In this document: piece after piece, positions 57,065 through 64,000 of the stretch | Numbering within the stretch: the first letter of the stretch is position 1 | Layout of the letters: each line of letters starts with the position of its first letter | NCBI GenBank assembly: GCA_038148895.1 | Contig: JBBVGQ010000001.1 | DNA length: 64,000 nucleotides | From: Tamlana sp038148895 | Lineage (GTDB): Bacteria > Bacteroidota > Bacteroidia > Flavobacteriales > Flavobacteriaceae | Strand: one strand, 5' to 3' | Program-made: the position numbers and the translations under genes | Notes under the pieces: model-generated | Told to the model about the DNA's origin: nothing | Seen by the model: the letters and a program-made list of their open reading frames with translations, nothing else | The model's database searches: none

Positions 57065-59433
57065 GCCTTAATTTCCTTCATTAAATCATCATAAGTATAA
57101 AAGGCTTTGTCGTCTTCATTTTTATGATAAAGCACACTAACCCTAATGGCCTTTAGCCCAGTTACAGCCTGTAGATCTTGTAATTCTACAATTTCAATAT
57201 CGTTATCTAAATAATGTTTTGATTGTAAAAATTTGACATAACCCAAGTACTCTAATTCATCTTGTTTTTGCGAATAAACAATAGTGATTTTACCCTTTTG
57301 AGTTACGCGTTCGTTTGTTCCCTTGATAAAAGCTTTGTCTACACGTTTTTTTACAATCTCGTAACGTGCATTGTAGGTTCCATCAACATCAAATTGCTTT
57401 TCATCCATTCTAAAGCTAATGGTCAATGGTTGATTGAAAACCAATATCATGGATGCTACATCTAAAGCAACAGGAAAGTCAGACTGCATTTGGTAGTAAG
57501 TGTTTTCCATTTCGCACATAACTTGCAATTGCCAAAGGCGCAGGTTATAAAGATAAATAGGGTTGAAACTATCTTTCTTGGTTATAGACTCACCAATGTA
57601 CATGTTATGCTCAACACCATCAGTTTTAAAACGCTCAAAATAATGCGGATACATATTTTGTGCTTCAATCTGTTTTTTATCTAATAATGATGCCATTTCC
57701 ATGTTAATCTTGGCAATGGTTTCATCATAGTCCTTTCTATTTTTGTAAAGCACATTTATTTTGCTATCAATACTTTCATAATAGCTATCAATATCTTCTT
57801 TCAGTTCATCATACTCATGTAGATGTTTAAGTAGCGGCTCAATATCTTGCTTGAAAAATGCGGAAATTTGTTGTTCACTATCAACTTGAAAATTATCGCC
57901 CAACCCTTTTCTAAATGAATTGATTTGATATATAAATTGTTGGTAAATAGGCAAGGACTCTTTCTCTGAAGCTTTTTCAACAATACGTTTTACAGCCTTT
58001 AACTGAAGGGTTAAATCTTGTTTGGTGGCTTTGTTTCTTGCCTCTGAAGATCCTTTAATATCAATTTGTCCATAAAGCGGGTAAACACCATCAAATGCAA
58101 TCTTTTTGAAAGACGCTTCATTACTACCCATTTGGTTTTTAATATAGTTTTTTGCCTCTTGTACAAAACGCCATTTAACACTTGGATGTATTGAAGTACA
58201 TTCTTGTTGAATAATAGCCTCAATTAAATTTTCTTCTTCGTTTATGGAACGCTCTACCGAAGAAACAATAAATGGCATAATATCAATAAGCTTATTGGCA
58301 TTTATGCTGTTCAATACTTTTGGGGTGTAAGAAACAATTTCAAGTATACCCATTAATCCATCATCATTTGCAATGGGCGCAATAATGGCACTTTTTATAC
58401 CCTGTTTGTGCAAAGTAGTAATATGAGGCGCATGTCCTTTTGACTTTTCAAAAATCTTATCTACATCCGAAACTGAAAAATATTTTTTCTCTTTCAACAC
58501 CCTATTGTAAGACCATTTGCAAAAGGCCTCCCTACAACTTTTGCTGTCCTCGCTTCCAAGTAAAAAACTCTTAATACCAAATCCAAAAATTGCATCAAAA
58601 GTACCTTCTGCTTTATTATAGGCCGAAAAACCAACTTTAATATCTTTTACCCCCAAAAGTGATTCAAATATTTCATGGAAATTCTCGGTAAAACACTCAT
58701 CTTTCTCTTGTCCCTCTCCAATAAGACTTGTTTTGATGTTGGAAATGGATTGGTCGTCTGTAACATCAAAAATATTCGAAATCACAAACCCTTTAAAAAC
58801 ATGGCTATTGGGTGGAAATTTTTCCTTCCAAAGCTCAATGTTTTCAAAATTATCCAATAGTTCATCATAATCTTCAGGTGTGATTTTTTTGGCCTTTTCC
58901 GTTGGAATTATTTCGCAAAAATCGGCGTTGTATAAAATTTTATAGTAGCGCAGTATGCCATTTTTGTCAGGTATTTCGTAATAAAATGGTCTTTTAAAAT
59001 TCAAATCATAACCATAACAAAAGCTCAGAATAATGGTACATGCTATAATGTAGGTATCATCTTCTGGCATGTTTTTAATTTGAAGTTGAAAACCTTCGCC
59101 TGCATTTTTTATGATGTTTTTAAATCGTTCAGAGGAATTGAAAATCAAATTATGCAGTGGTACCGAAGCTGTTTTAATCTCGTTTTTGGTTAGCAACGGA
59201 TTAAATGTATCATTAAGAATTGCCTTTATTTCATTTTCCCTTTCAGATAAAATGGTTGTATCACTAAAACCATCCCGCAGTTCGGGGAAATGTTCTGCTA
59301 TTTTCAAAATACGGCTAGCTTTTTCAGCAACAAATCCGTCATCGCCTTTTGCTAAAATTTCATATTGCTTCAATAACTTATTAAAACTAACTTTTAGCTT
59401 TAAAGGCGACTCAATGTTATCGTTAATGTCCAT
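57061..59433 (-). CDS. Large GAF-domain protein of unknown function
   Basis: This 790-residue cytosolic protein begins MDINDNIESPLKLKVSF. A GAF-like sensory domain is suggested around residues 230-420 (SDVDKIFEKSKGHAPHITTLHKQGIKSAIIAPIANDDGLMGILEI). Long helical segments come later (about 490-620, Lys/Glu rich), and a C-terminal alpha/beta part ends near QDLQAVTGLKAIRVSVLYHK. No HisKA, GGDEF or DNA-binding domain is evident. The reading frame is open to a TTG at 59457; the ATG at 59433 is preferred. It faces the HD-Pycsar gene convergently and lies upstream of nothing else on its strand in a shared transcript. Confidence 0.7.
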   Translation of the reverse strand: MDINDNIESPLKLKVSFNKLLKQYEILAKGDDGFVAEKASRILKIAEHFPELRDGFSDTTILSERENEIKAILNDTFNPLLTKNEIKTASVPLHNLIFNSSERFKNIIKNAGEGFQLQIKNMPEDDTYIIACTIILSFCYGYDLNFKRPFYYEIPDKNGILRYYKILYNADFCEIIPTEKAKKITPEDYDELLDNFENIELWKEKFPPNSHVFKGFVISNIFDVTDDQSISNIKTSLIGEGQEKDECFTENFHEIFESLLGVKDIKVGFSAYNKAEGTFDAIFGFGIKSFLLGSEDSKSCREAFCKWSYNRVLKEKKYFSVSDVDKIFEKSKGHAPHITTLHKQGIKSAIIAPIANDDGLMGILEIVSYTPKVLNSINANKLIDIMPFIVSSVERSINEEENLIEAIIQQECTSIHPSVKWRFVQEAKNYIKNQMGSNEASFKKIAFDGVYPLYGQIDIKGSSEARNKATKQDLTLQLKAVKRIVEKASEKESLPIYQQFIYQINSFRKGLGDNFQVDSEQQISAFFKQDIEPLLKHLHEYDELKEDIDSYYESIDSKINVLYKNRKDYDETIAKINMEMASLLDKKQIEAQNMYPHYFERFKTDGVEHNMYIGESITKKDSFNPIYLYNLRLWQLQVMCEMENTYYQMQSDFPVALDVASMILVFNQPLTISFRMDEKQFDVDGTYNARYEIVKKRVDKAFIKGTNERVTQKGKITIVYSQKQDELEYLGYVKFLQSKHYLDNDIEIVELQDLQAVTGLKAIRVSVLYHKNEDDKAFYTYDDLMKEIKA

Positions 59434-59589
59434 ATTTTTAAAATGCTGATAAAACAAATTTACGAATTATTACGTGAGTCGATATTATTAAGACCACCTA
59501 ACAACCAAAATGTTACTGCACAAAAGTCCTTTAGAAACATCTACTTTTTTATTCAAAAGAATGAGGTAAACTAAAATGTATGAATAGGA

Positions 59590-60600
59590 CTAGTTTACTG
59601 CAGGACAGTTACAGTGATATGGCTCGCGTTTACAACTAAAATTATACCCCAAGGTTAACTGATGAAAACCTCCGTTGGTAAATACTACCGAATTTATTTG
59701 ATAAGTATAGGTATAGGCAAACATAAAGTTGTTATAGTTGATGCCCAAAATTGGAGTTATTTGTTGAAGTTTTTGACTACTAACCGAATTGGAATTGGTT
59801 ATATATTCTGCGCCATCAAAACTATTTCTATAAGACAGCCCTCCCCATAATTTACCAAAGTCCATTTCCTTATAAACTTTTGCGTTTACATCAATACCGC
59901 CTTCTTGGGTAGCGTCCCTGTATTGAAACATGACAGAAGGCTCATAACTCCAAGTACTACCAAACCTACCAAAAACATAACCAACCGAAAGCAAATAACG
60001 CCTTAAATTACTCGTAATATTGGTATCTTTATTAATTCCTGAATTCTTAAGTACATTCTTTACCGTAGCATGAGCATAAAAATCAAGATAATGGTATGAA
60101 AAACCAAAATCTAGATTAAAATTAGTTTCATTTTGAACGATACCATCAATTATGGGATCTGGTATTGGGGCATCTCCCAAAAAAGTAGTTTCGTCCAATT
60201 GGTATTGAATAAACCCTGCGCTTAAACCAAAGGATAGCATATTCAAGTCCACACTACTTCTTGAAAACATAATATGGTGTGCATAAGTAGCGTACGCCCC
60301 TTTCTGTGAGTGGTATCCATTTTTATCGGCATACAAAATACCTCCAAGTCCTGACGGAGACTCACCCAAACGCCCATTCAGACTTAATGTTAAAAGTTTT
60401 GGTGCGTCCTCTTGTCCAAACCACTGCTGTCGCCCTGTTAACCTAACTTTAGAACAATTGGCTATACCAGCCATTGATGGGTGAATTAAATAATAATTAT
60501 CGGTAAGATAATCGGTATATATGGGTAAACCTTCTTGCGAAATAGCCAGTTTGGAGCAAAGCAAAAACGTAACCATTAAAATGATAGTTCTAAATCTCAT
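59590..60600 (-). CDS. PorP/SprF family type IX secretion protein
   Basis: This 336-residue outer-membrane-type protein has a signal peptide (MRFRTIILMVTFLLCSKLAISQ). The PorP/SprF core follows, starting LPIYTDYLTDNYYLIHPSMAGI and VRLTGRQQWFG, and the barrel strands end in LTLGYNF. PorP/SprF proteins take part in gliding and type IX secretion and often pair with a large adhesin gene; none is adjacent here. The C-terminus carries an unusual Cys/His-rich tail, CKREPYHCNCPAVN. The frame extends to 60618, but the ATG at 60600 gives the normal signal. Confidence 0.85.
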   Translation of the reverse strand: MRFRTIILMVTFLLCSKLAISQEGLPIYTDYLTDNYYLIHPSMAGIANCSKVRLTGRQQWFGQEDAPKLLTLSLNGRLGESPSGLGGILYADKNGYHSQKGAYATYAHHIMFSRSSVDLNMLSFGLSAGFIQYQLDETTFLGDAPIPDPIIDGIVQNETNFNLDFGFSYHYLDFYAHATVKNVLKNSGINKDTNITSNLRRYLLSVGYVFGRFGSTWSYEPSVMFQYRDATQEGGIDVNAKVYKEMDFGKLWGGLSYRNSFDGAEYITNSNSVSSQKLQQITPILGINYNNFMFAYTYTYQINSVVFTNGGFHQLTLGYNFSCKREPYHCNCPAVN

Positions 60601-60718
60601 AACAATCGTACCAAGCAATCATGGTTTTAAACAAACGCGCTGATTATTAAATTATTACACTCATCACAGCACTTGTACTACTTTAGTTTTTAACGCTAAT
60701 TTAGCATATACTAAAACT

Positions 60719-60726
60719 CAAATATA
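60719..60726 (-). promoter_or_regulatory. Possible -7 element for the PorP/SprF-like gene
   Basis: On the minus strand it reads TATATTTG, matching TAnnTTTG, about 118 bases before the ATG at 60600. No TTG is present at the right distance. Confidence 0.35.
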
Positions 60727-60749
60727 GGATATCTAAAGTTTTCTTTTAG

Positions 60750-60757
60750 TACTTTTG
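60750..60757 (+). promoter_or_regulatory. Predicted -7 element for the nfu gene
   Basis: The sequence TACTTTTG matches TAnnTTTG and ends 16 bases before the ATG at 60774, giving a very short leader. A clear TTG at the -33 position is not seen. Confidence 0.45.
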
Positions 60758-60773
60758 TAAAAAATTAGCCAAA

Positions 60774-61676
60774 ATGAACACTTTCAAGGTTTCCGTGCGA
60801 GAAACAACAAATAATGCCATTGTAAAGTTTGAACTGAATCAATTTATTACAAAACACCAAAGTTTTGAGTTTAATAACATTGATGAGGCTAAAAATGCGC
60901 CATTGGCACAGCAATTGTTTTATTTGCCATTCGTTAAAAAAGTCTACATTTCTGGCAACTTTATAGCGGTTGAACGTTACAATATTGTTGAATGGAGTGA
61001 TGTGCAAGACGAAGTTGCCGAACAAATTGAGGCTTATTTGAATGACGGCGGCATTATTGTTGAAGAAGAAGCAACACCCAAAAAAGTACCCGTTACCGTT
61101 TATGCCGAAAGCACGCCCAACCCGAGTGTTATGAAGTTTGTGGCAAACAAAAAGATTGTCAATACGCTATTTGAATTCACCTCCATCGACGAAGCAAAAC
61201 TCTCGCCACTTGCCACAGAACTGTTCCATTTTCCGTTTGTGAAAAGTGTTTTTCTTGATGAGAATTATGTATCCATTACAAAATATGATGTTGCTGAATG
61301 GCAAGACATCACTATTCAACTTCGCGAATTCATCAAAAATTATATTGAAAACGGCAAAGAAATAGTCAAACCAGATGCTGCTCAAGTATTACAAAAATCT
61401 ACGGAACAATTGGACAGCCATTTTGATGCACTGGATGACACATCCAAAGAAATCATAAACATTCTGGAAGAATATGTAAAACCCGCAGTAGCTAGTGATG
61501 GTGGGAACATTCAGTTTATTTCTTATGACGAGAGCACCAAAAATGTTAGTGTTATGTTACAGGGTGCATGCAGCGGTTGCCCATCATCAACATATACGCT
61601 TAAAAGTGGCATTGAAAATATGCTCAAACAAATGTTACCTGGTAAAGTAGAAATGGTTGAAGCCATAAACGGATAG
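60774..61676 (+). CDS. nfuA: Nfu-type Fe-S carrier with two N-terminal Nfu domains
   Basis: This 300-residue Fe-S scaffold or carrier has two tandem Nfu N-terminal domains (about 1-90 and 103-190). The shared pattern is IDEAK-x-(A/S)-PLA-x2-LF-x2-PFVK-x-V and V-x-EW-x-D. A C-terminal NifU-like domain (about 215-300) carries the cluster-binding CxxC in LQGACSGCPSSTYTLKSGIE. It delivers 4Fe-4S clusters to target proteins and complements the suf operon of this window, though it lies 43 kb away from it. Confidence 0.93.
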   Translation: MNTFKVSVRETTNNAIVKFELNQFITKHQSFEFNNIDEAKNAPLAQQLFYLPFVKKVYISGNFIAVERYNIVEWSDVQDEVAEQIEAYLNDGGIIVEEEATPKKVPVTVYAESTPNPSVMKFVANKKIVNTLFEFTSIDEAKLSPLATELFHFPFVKSVFLDENYVSITKYDVAEWQDITIQLREFIKNYIENGKEIVKPDAAQVLQKSTEQLDSHFDALDDTSKEIINILEEYVKPAVASDGGNIQFISYDESTKNVSVMLQGACSGCPSSTYTLKSGIENMLKQMLPGKVEMVEAING

Positions 61677-61706
61677 TCTTCCACTTTTTTTGTGACCAAA
61701 TTTAAC

Positions 61707-61714
61707 TACCTTTG
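61707..61714 (+). promoter_or_regulatory. Possible -7 element for the DUF1304 gene
   Basis: The sequence TACCTTTG matches TAnnTTTG and lies 37 bases before the ATG at 61752. A TTTG at 61689-61692 is 14 bases upstream, shorter than the usual spacing. Confidence 0.4.
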
Positions 61715-61751
61715 AGCGTATAGGTCTAGCCGGCTTTGTAAAACATCAGCA

Positions 61752-62108
61752 ATGAACAGCATTACTATAAGCTTGATTATTTTGGTAGCTTTAGAACATG
61801 TCTATTTTTTAATCTTAGAGATGTTTTTATGGACCAAACCTAAAGGCATAAAAACCTTTGGTTTAAAATCGAAGCAGTTTGCTGAAGACACCAAAGTTTT
61901 GGCCGCAAATCAAGGGTTATATAATGGCTTTTTGGCAGCTGGATTATTTTATTCGATAGTTTTACAAGACATTAAAATTGCCACTTTTTTTCTCTTTTGC
62001 GTGACCATTGCAGGCATTTACGGGTCATATTCTACAAAGCAAATAAACCTGTTTTATATTCAGGCCGTTCCAGCCATCTTGGCCTTAGTGAGCGCTTTGA
62101 TGTTTTAA
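61752..62108 (+). CDS. DUF1304 family small membrane protein
   Basis: This 118-residue protein has four predicted membrane helices and matches the DUF1304 pattern: ALEHVYFLILEMFLWTKPKG, FGLKSKQFAEDTKVLAANQGLYNGFLAAGL and VTIAGIYGSYS. It sits in the inner membrane and its role is not known. It follows nfuA by 75 bases and has its own candidate promoter. Confidence 0.9.
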   Translation: MNSITISLIILVALEHVYFLILEMFLWTKPKGIKTFGLKSKQFAEDTKVLAANQGLYNGFLAAGLFYSIVLQDIKIATFFLFCVTIAGIYGSYSTKQINLFYIQAVPAILALVSALMF

Positions 62109-62192
62109 AACTTAACAGTTTTTTCACTTGAATATCATGAAAAAGGCTATAAAAATTATTATTTTACAACTCTAATATAAATTTTAAAAATT

Positions 62193-62999
62193 ATGGATAT
62201 TGAAAAATGGATAGACAAAGGATACGAATTAATTATGTCATTTGGCCCAAAAATACTTGGGGCTATAGTCATATGGATTATTGGGTCTTGGGTCATAAAA
62301 AAAATAGTTAAGGGCACAAGAAAAATAATGACCAAGCAAAATTATGATGAAAGCCTTCAAAAATTCTTGGTGAACCTATTGGGCTGGATTTTAAAAATTG
62401 TTTTAATTATCGTTGTACTTGGCACTGTAGGTGTTGAAACCACATCGTTTGCAGCCATTATTGCCGCTGCAGGTTTGGCCGTTGGTTTAGCACTTCAAGG
62501 TTCTTTAGGGAACTTTGCAGGTGGTGTCCTCATCATGATTTTCAAACCATTTAAAATTGGTGATTTAATAGAAGCTCAAGGTGAATTGGGCACAGTTAAG
62601 GAAATTGAAATTTTCACCACAAAGTTAACCGGACTATCCAATCGTGAAATCATTATTCCGAACGGTGCCTTATCAAACGGAAACATCATTAATTACACTA
62701 CAGAAGGCACACGCCGCGTTGATTTGGTTATTGGAGTTGATTACGGTTCAGACATTAAGAAAACCAAAGAAGTATTGATGAACGTTTTAACATCAAACCC
62801 TAAAGTGATAGAAACCCCTGCCCCGTCAGTAAATTTAATGGAATTGGCCGATAGCTCTATAAACTTTGCGGTAAGACCTTGGTGTAAATCGGAAGATTAT
62901 TGGGCGGTTTATTTTGGTGCAACAGAAGAAATTAAAGATGCTCTTGATGCGGCTGGCATAGAAATACCATATCCACACCGAGTTATGGTGAACAAATAA
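62193..62999 (+). CDS. mscS: Small-conductance mechanosensitive channel, MscS family
   Basis: This 268-residue homoheptameric channel relieves osmotic pressure. Three N-terminal helices are visible; the pore helix TM3 reads AAIIAAAGLAVGLALQGSLG, with the Ala/Gly packing typical of MscS. KPFKIGDLIEAQGELGTVKEI follows in the beta domain, then IPNGALSNGNIINYT and a C-terminal alpha/beta domain. The length is close to E. coli MscS (286 residues). Its last base is seven bases before the stop of the convergent tsaB. Confidence 0.95.
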   Translation: MDIEKWIDKGYELIMSFGPKILGAIVIWIIGSWVIKKIVKGTRKIMTKQNYDESLQKFLVNLLGWILKIVLIIVVLGTVGVETTSFAAIIAAAGLAVGLALQGSLGNFAGGVLIMIFKPFKIGDLIEAQGELGTVKEIEIFTTKLTGLSNREIIIPNGALSNGNIINYTTEGTRRVDLVIGVDYGSDIKKTKEVLMNVLTSNPKVIETPAPSVNLMELADSSINFAVRPWCKSEDYWAVYFGATEEIKDALDAAGIEIPYPHRVMVNK

Positions 63000-63005
63000 A
63001 AACGT

Positions 63006-63677
63006 TTAGGATTTAGGCTTTAAAGCCACAAAATCTTTTAAATAATAAGGTTCAAAATAGGCGACATCTTCGGTGTCGCTTATTTTATATTTGTTGTATG
63101 CCAAATGACCCATTTCATTTGCTGAAGGCAATTCACCTTCGATGAAAATAGCATTATGGTGATTGATTAACGATTTAGTTTTTTCAACGCCATTACCAAC
63201 AAAATAGACTTTCCCTTTTGCTAAATATTCCGCAAAGGCGTTTTCATCTAAAACTTGTGCTTGGGTTTCTCTGATTTTTTGGTGATTTGAATTGTAAATA
63301 GCCGAGTAAACTTCCAACCTTCTGGCATCCAGCATGGCTACAATAAAACCTTCTTCTGTGTTTACTTTATGCGCTATTGCCTTTAATGTTGAAACTGAAA
63401 TTAAAGGTTTATCCAATGCAAAACAAAGCCCTTTTGCTGCCGAAACCCCGATACGCAAACCCGTATAAGAACCAGGGCCTTTGCTAATGGCAATGGCCGA
63501 TAAATCTTGGGGTGCTATATGAGCTTCTTTCAAAGCATCATTAATATAAACATGAAGCCTTTCGGCATGCGAATAGCTTTTATCATTGTCTTCTTTCAAC
63601 ACAACGATTTCGCCATTTTTTGAAATGGATACCGAGCAATTGGTGGTTGCCGTTTCTATGTTTAGAATATATGCCAA
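63006..63677 (-). CDS. tsaB: tRNA threonylcarbamoyladenosine biosynthesis protein TsaB
   Basis: TsaB is the inactive ASKHA-fold partner of TsaD in making the t6A modification at position 37 of ANN-decoding tRNAs. The 223-residue protein has the N-terminal ILNIETATTNCSVSI and the conserved AISKGPGSYTGLRIGVSAAKGLCFA region, then VAMLDARRLEVYSAIY. The length fits the family. It lies 59 bases after a TolC-family gene on the same strand, with a hairpin between them. Confidence 0.95.
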   Translation of the reverse strand: MAYILNIETATTNCSVSISKNGEIVVLKEDNDKSYSHAERLHVYINDALKEAHIAPQDLSAIAISKGPGSYTGLRIGVSAAKGLCFALDKPLISVSTLKAIAHKVNTEEGFIVAMLDARRLEVYSAIYNSNHQKIRETQAQVLDENAFAEYLAKGKVYFVGNGVEKTKSLINHHNAIFIEGELPSANEMGHLAYNKYKISDTEDVAYFEPYYLKDFVALKPKS

Positions 63678-63695
63678 GGTATAGTGTTAAAAAAT

Positions 63696-63717
63696 AATTC
63701 CCGTAAAAACGGGAATT
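63696..63717. repeat. Inverted repeat AATTCCCGT-AAAA-ACGGGAATT (copy 2)
   Basis: A perfect 9-bp stem with a 4-base loop lies between the TolC-family gene and tsaB. Its core differs by one base from the hairpin at 15612-15629. No T-run follows on the minus strand that would mark a strong terminator. Confidence 0.55.
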
Positions 63718-63735
63718 GCAAATTAAAGAAATTTT

Positions 63736-64000
63736 TTAGTCCAAAGAAATTGGAATGCCGTAATAAAACTCCAAAAGTTTTGATTTGAACACAAAATTGA
63801 ACTTGGCATTGGCGAGCGAAGATTGTGCATTTGTTAAGCGATTACGCACTTGTTGGAACTCAAAGGGGGTCATAACTCCATTGCTATAACTTTCTTGGGC
63901 TGTTCTAAACGCTTCTTCTTGTGCGGTTAATGAAGCGTCAGATGCTTCATATTGGTTCAGTGCGGCACGAGCATCTAAATAGGCGTTTTCAATGGTTGAA
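63736..64000 (-). CDS. TolC-family outer membrane efflux protein (partial, C-terminal end)
   Basis: Only the last 88 residues are in the window; the gene enters from the right edge. The visible segment, including ALNQYEASDASLTAQEEAF, SYSNGVMTPFEFQQ and NAQSSLANAKFNFVFKSKL, has the long amphipathic helices and the ending of the OEP/TolC C-terminal repeat. It is an outer-membrane exit channel for export or efflux; its partners would lie beyond base 64000. It ends LEFYYGIPISLD before a TAA. Confidence 0.85.
   Translation of the reverse strand, partial: STIENAYLDARAALNQYEASDASLTAQEEAFRTAQESYSNGVMTPFEFQQVRNRLTNAQSSLANAKFNFVFKSKLLEFYYGIPISLD

Noticed and set aside
1..64000. CRISPR arrays, tRNA or rRNA genes, prophage or insertion-sequence transposases
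   Set aside because: No regularly spaced repeats, no cloverleaf-like GC-rich segments, and no transposase, integrase or phage structural motifs were seen on either strand.

Overview
The window reads as chromosome of a member of the Bacteroidota, most likely a marine or aquatic Flavobacteriaceae. The evidence is low GC content, a protein with a type IX secretion C-terminal sorting domain, a PorP/SprF-like protein, TonB-dependent receptors with carboxypeptidase-like N-terminal plugs, a SUF-only Fe-S system, a mevalonate pathway, and several -7 elements of the TAnnTTTG type. No rRNA, tRNA, CRISPR array or prophage was seen. Coding density is very high and no gene-free stretch exceeds 300 bases; the longest are 8345-8633 and 38182-38452.

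Layout. 1-8344: end of a succinate dehydrogenase cytochrome b gene, a secreted metzincin-like protease, aminopeptidase P, aspartokinase facing a stand-alone ACT-like protein, an alpha/beta hydrolase, two tandem metal-binding miniproteins, and thiL. 8634-17557: a long suf operon (sufA, sufB, an NlpE-like lipoprotein, sufC, sufD, sufS, sufE, a DUF59 gene, a cupin, DUF2480 and DUF3078). It is interrupted between sufC and sufD by a broken four-helix-bundle (S23-type) gene flanked by inverted repeats. 17636-21109: PBP1A and HflX. 21185-33410: a surface and nuclease region with two endonuclease/exonuclease/phosphatase-family proteins, an endonuclease I lipoprotein, two TonB-dependent receptors and two partner lipoproteins. 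It may be a nucleic-acid or phosphate scavenging locus.

33568-38181 (minus): DUF3108, tryptophan dioxygenase, M23 peptidase and phosphoglucose isomerase in one tight operon. 38453-41063: sulfite dehydrogenase (molybdenum subunit plus cytochrome c) and a fatty-acid hydroxylase-family protein. 41109-48406 (minus): a pseudouridine-synthase-like protein lacking the catalytic Asp, then a run of genes with mevalonate kinase, diphosphomevalonate decarboxylase and a UbiA prenyltransferase. 48533-55673: a predicted lipoprotein propeller, a 1232-residue metallophosphoesterase / kinase-like / beta-barrel fusion, and a selO-msrA-msrB oxidative repair operon. 55868-60600: an HD-domain protein fused to a Pycsar-effector-type membrane module, a GAF protein and a PorP-like protein. 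60774-64000: Nfu Fe-S scaffold, DUF1304, MscS channel, TsaB and the end of a TolC-family gene.

The most promising points for new biology are the S23-type element inside the suf operon, the tandem dyads in the suf leader, the phosphatase/kinase-like/barrel fusion, the orphan HD-Pycsar effector, the degenerate pseudouridine synthase, and the nuclease/TonB region. Functional statements come from recognition of families and motifs; no database search was run.
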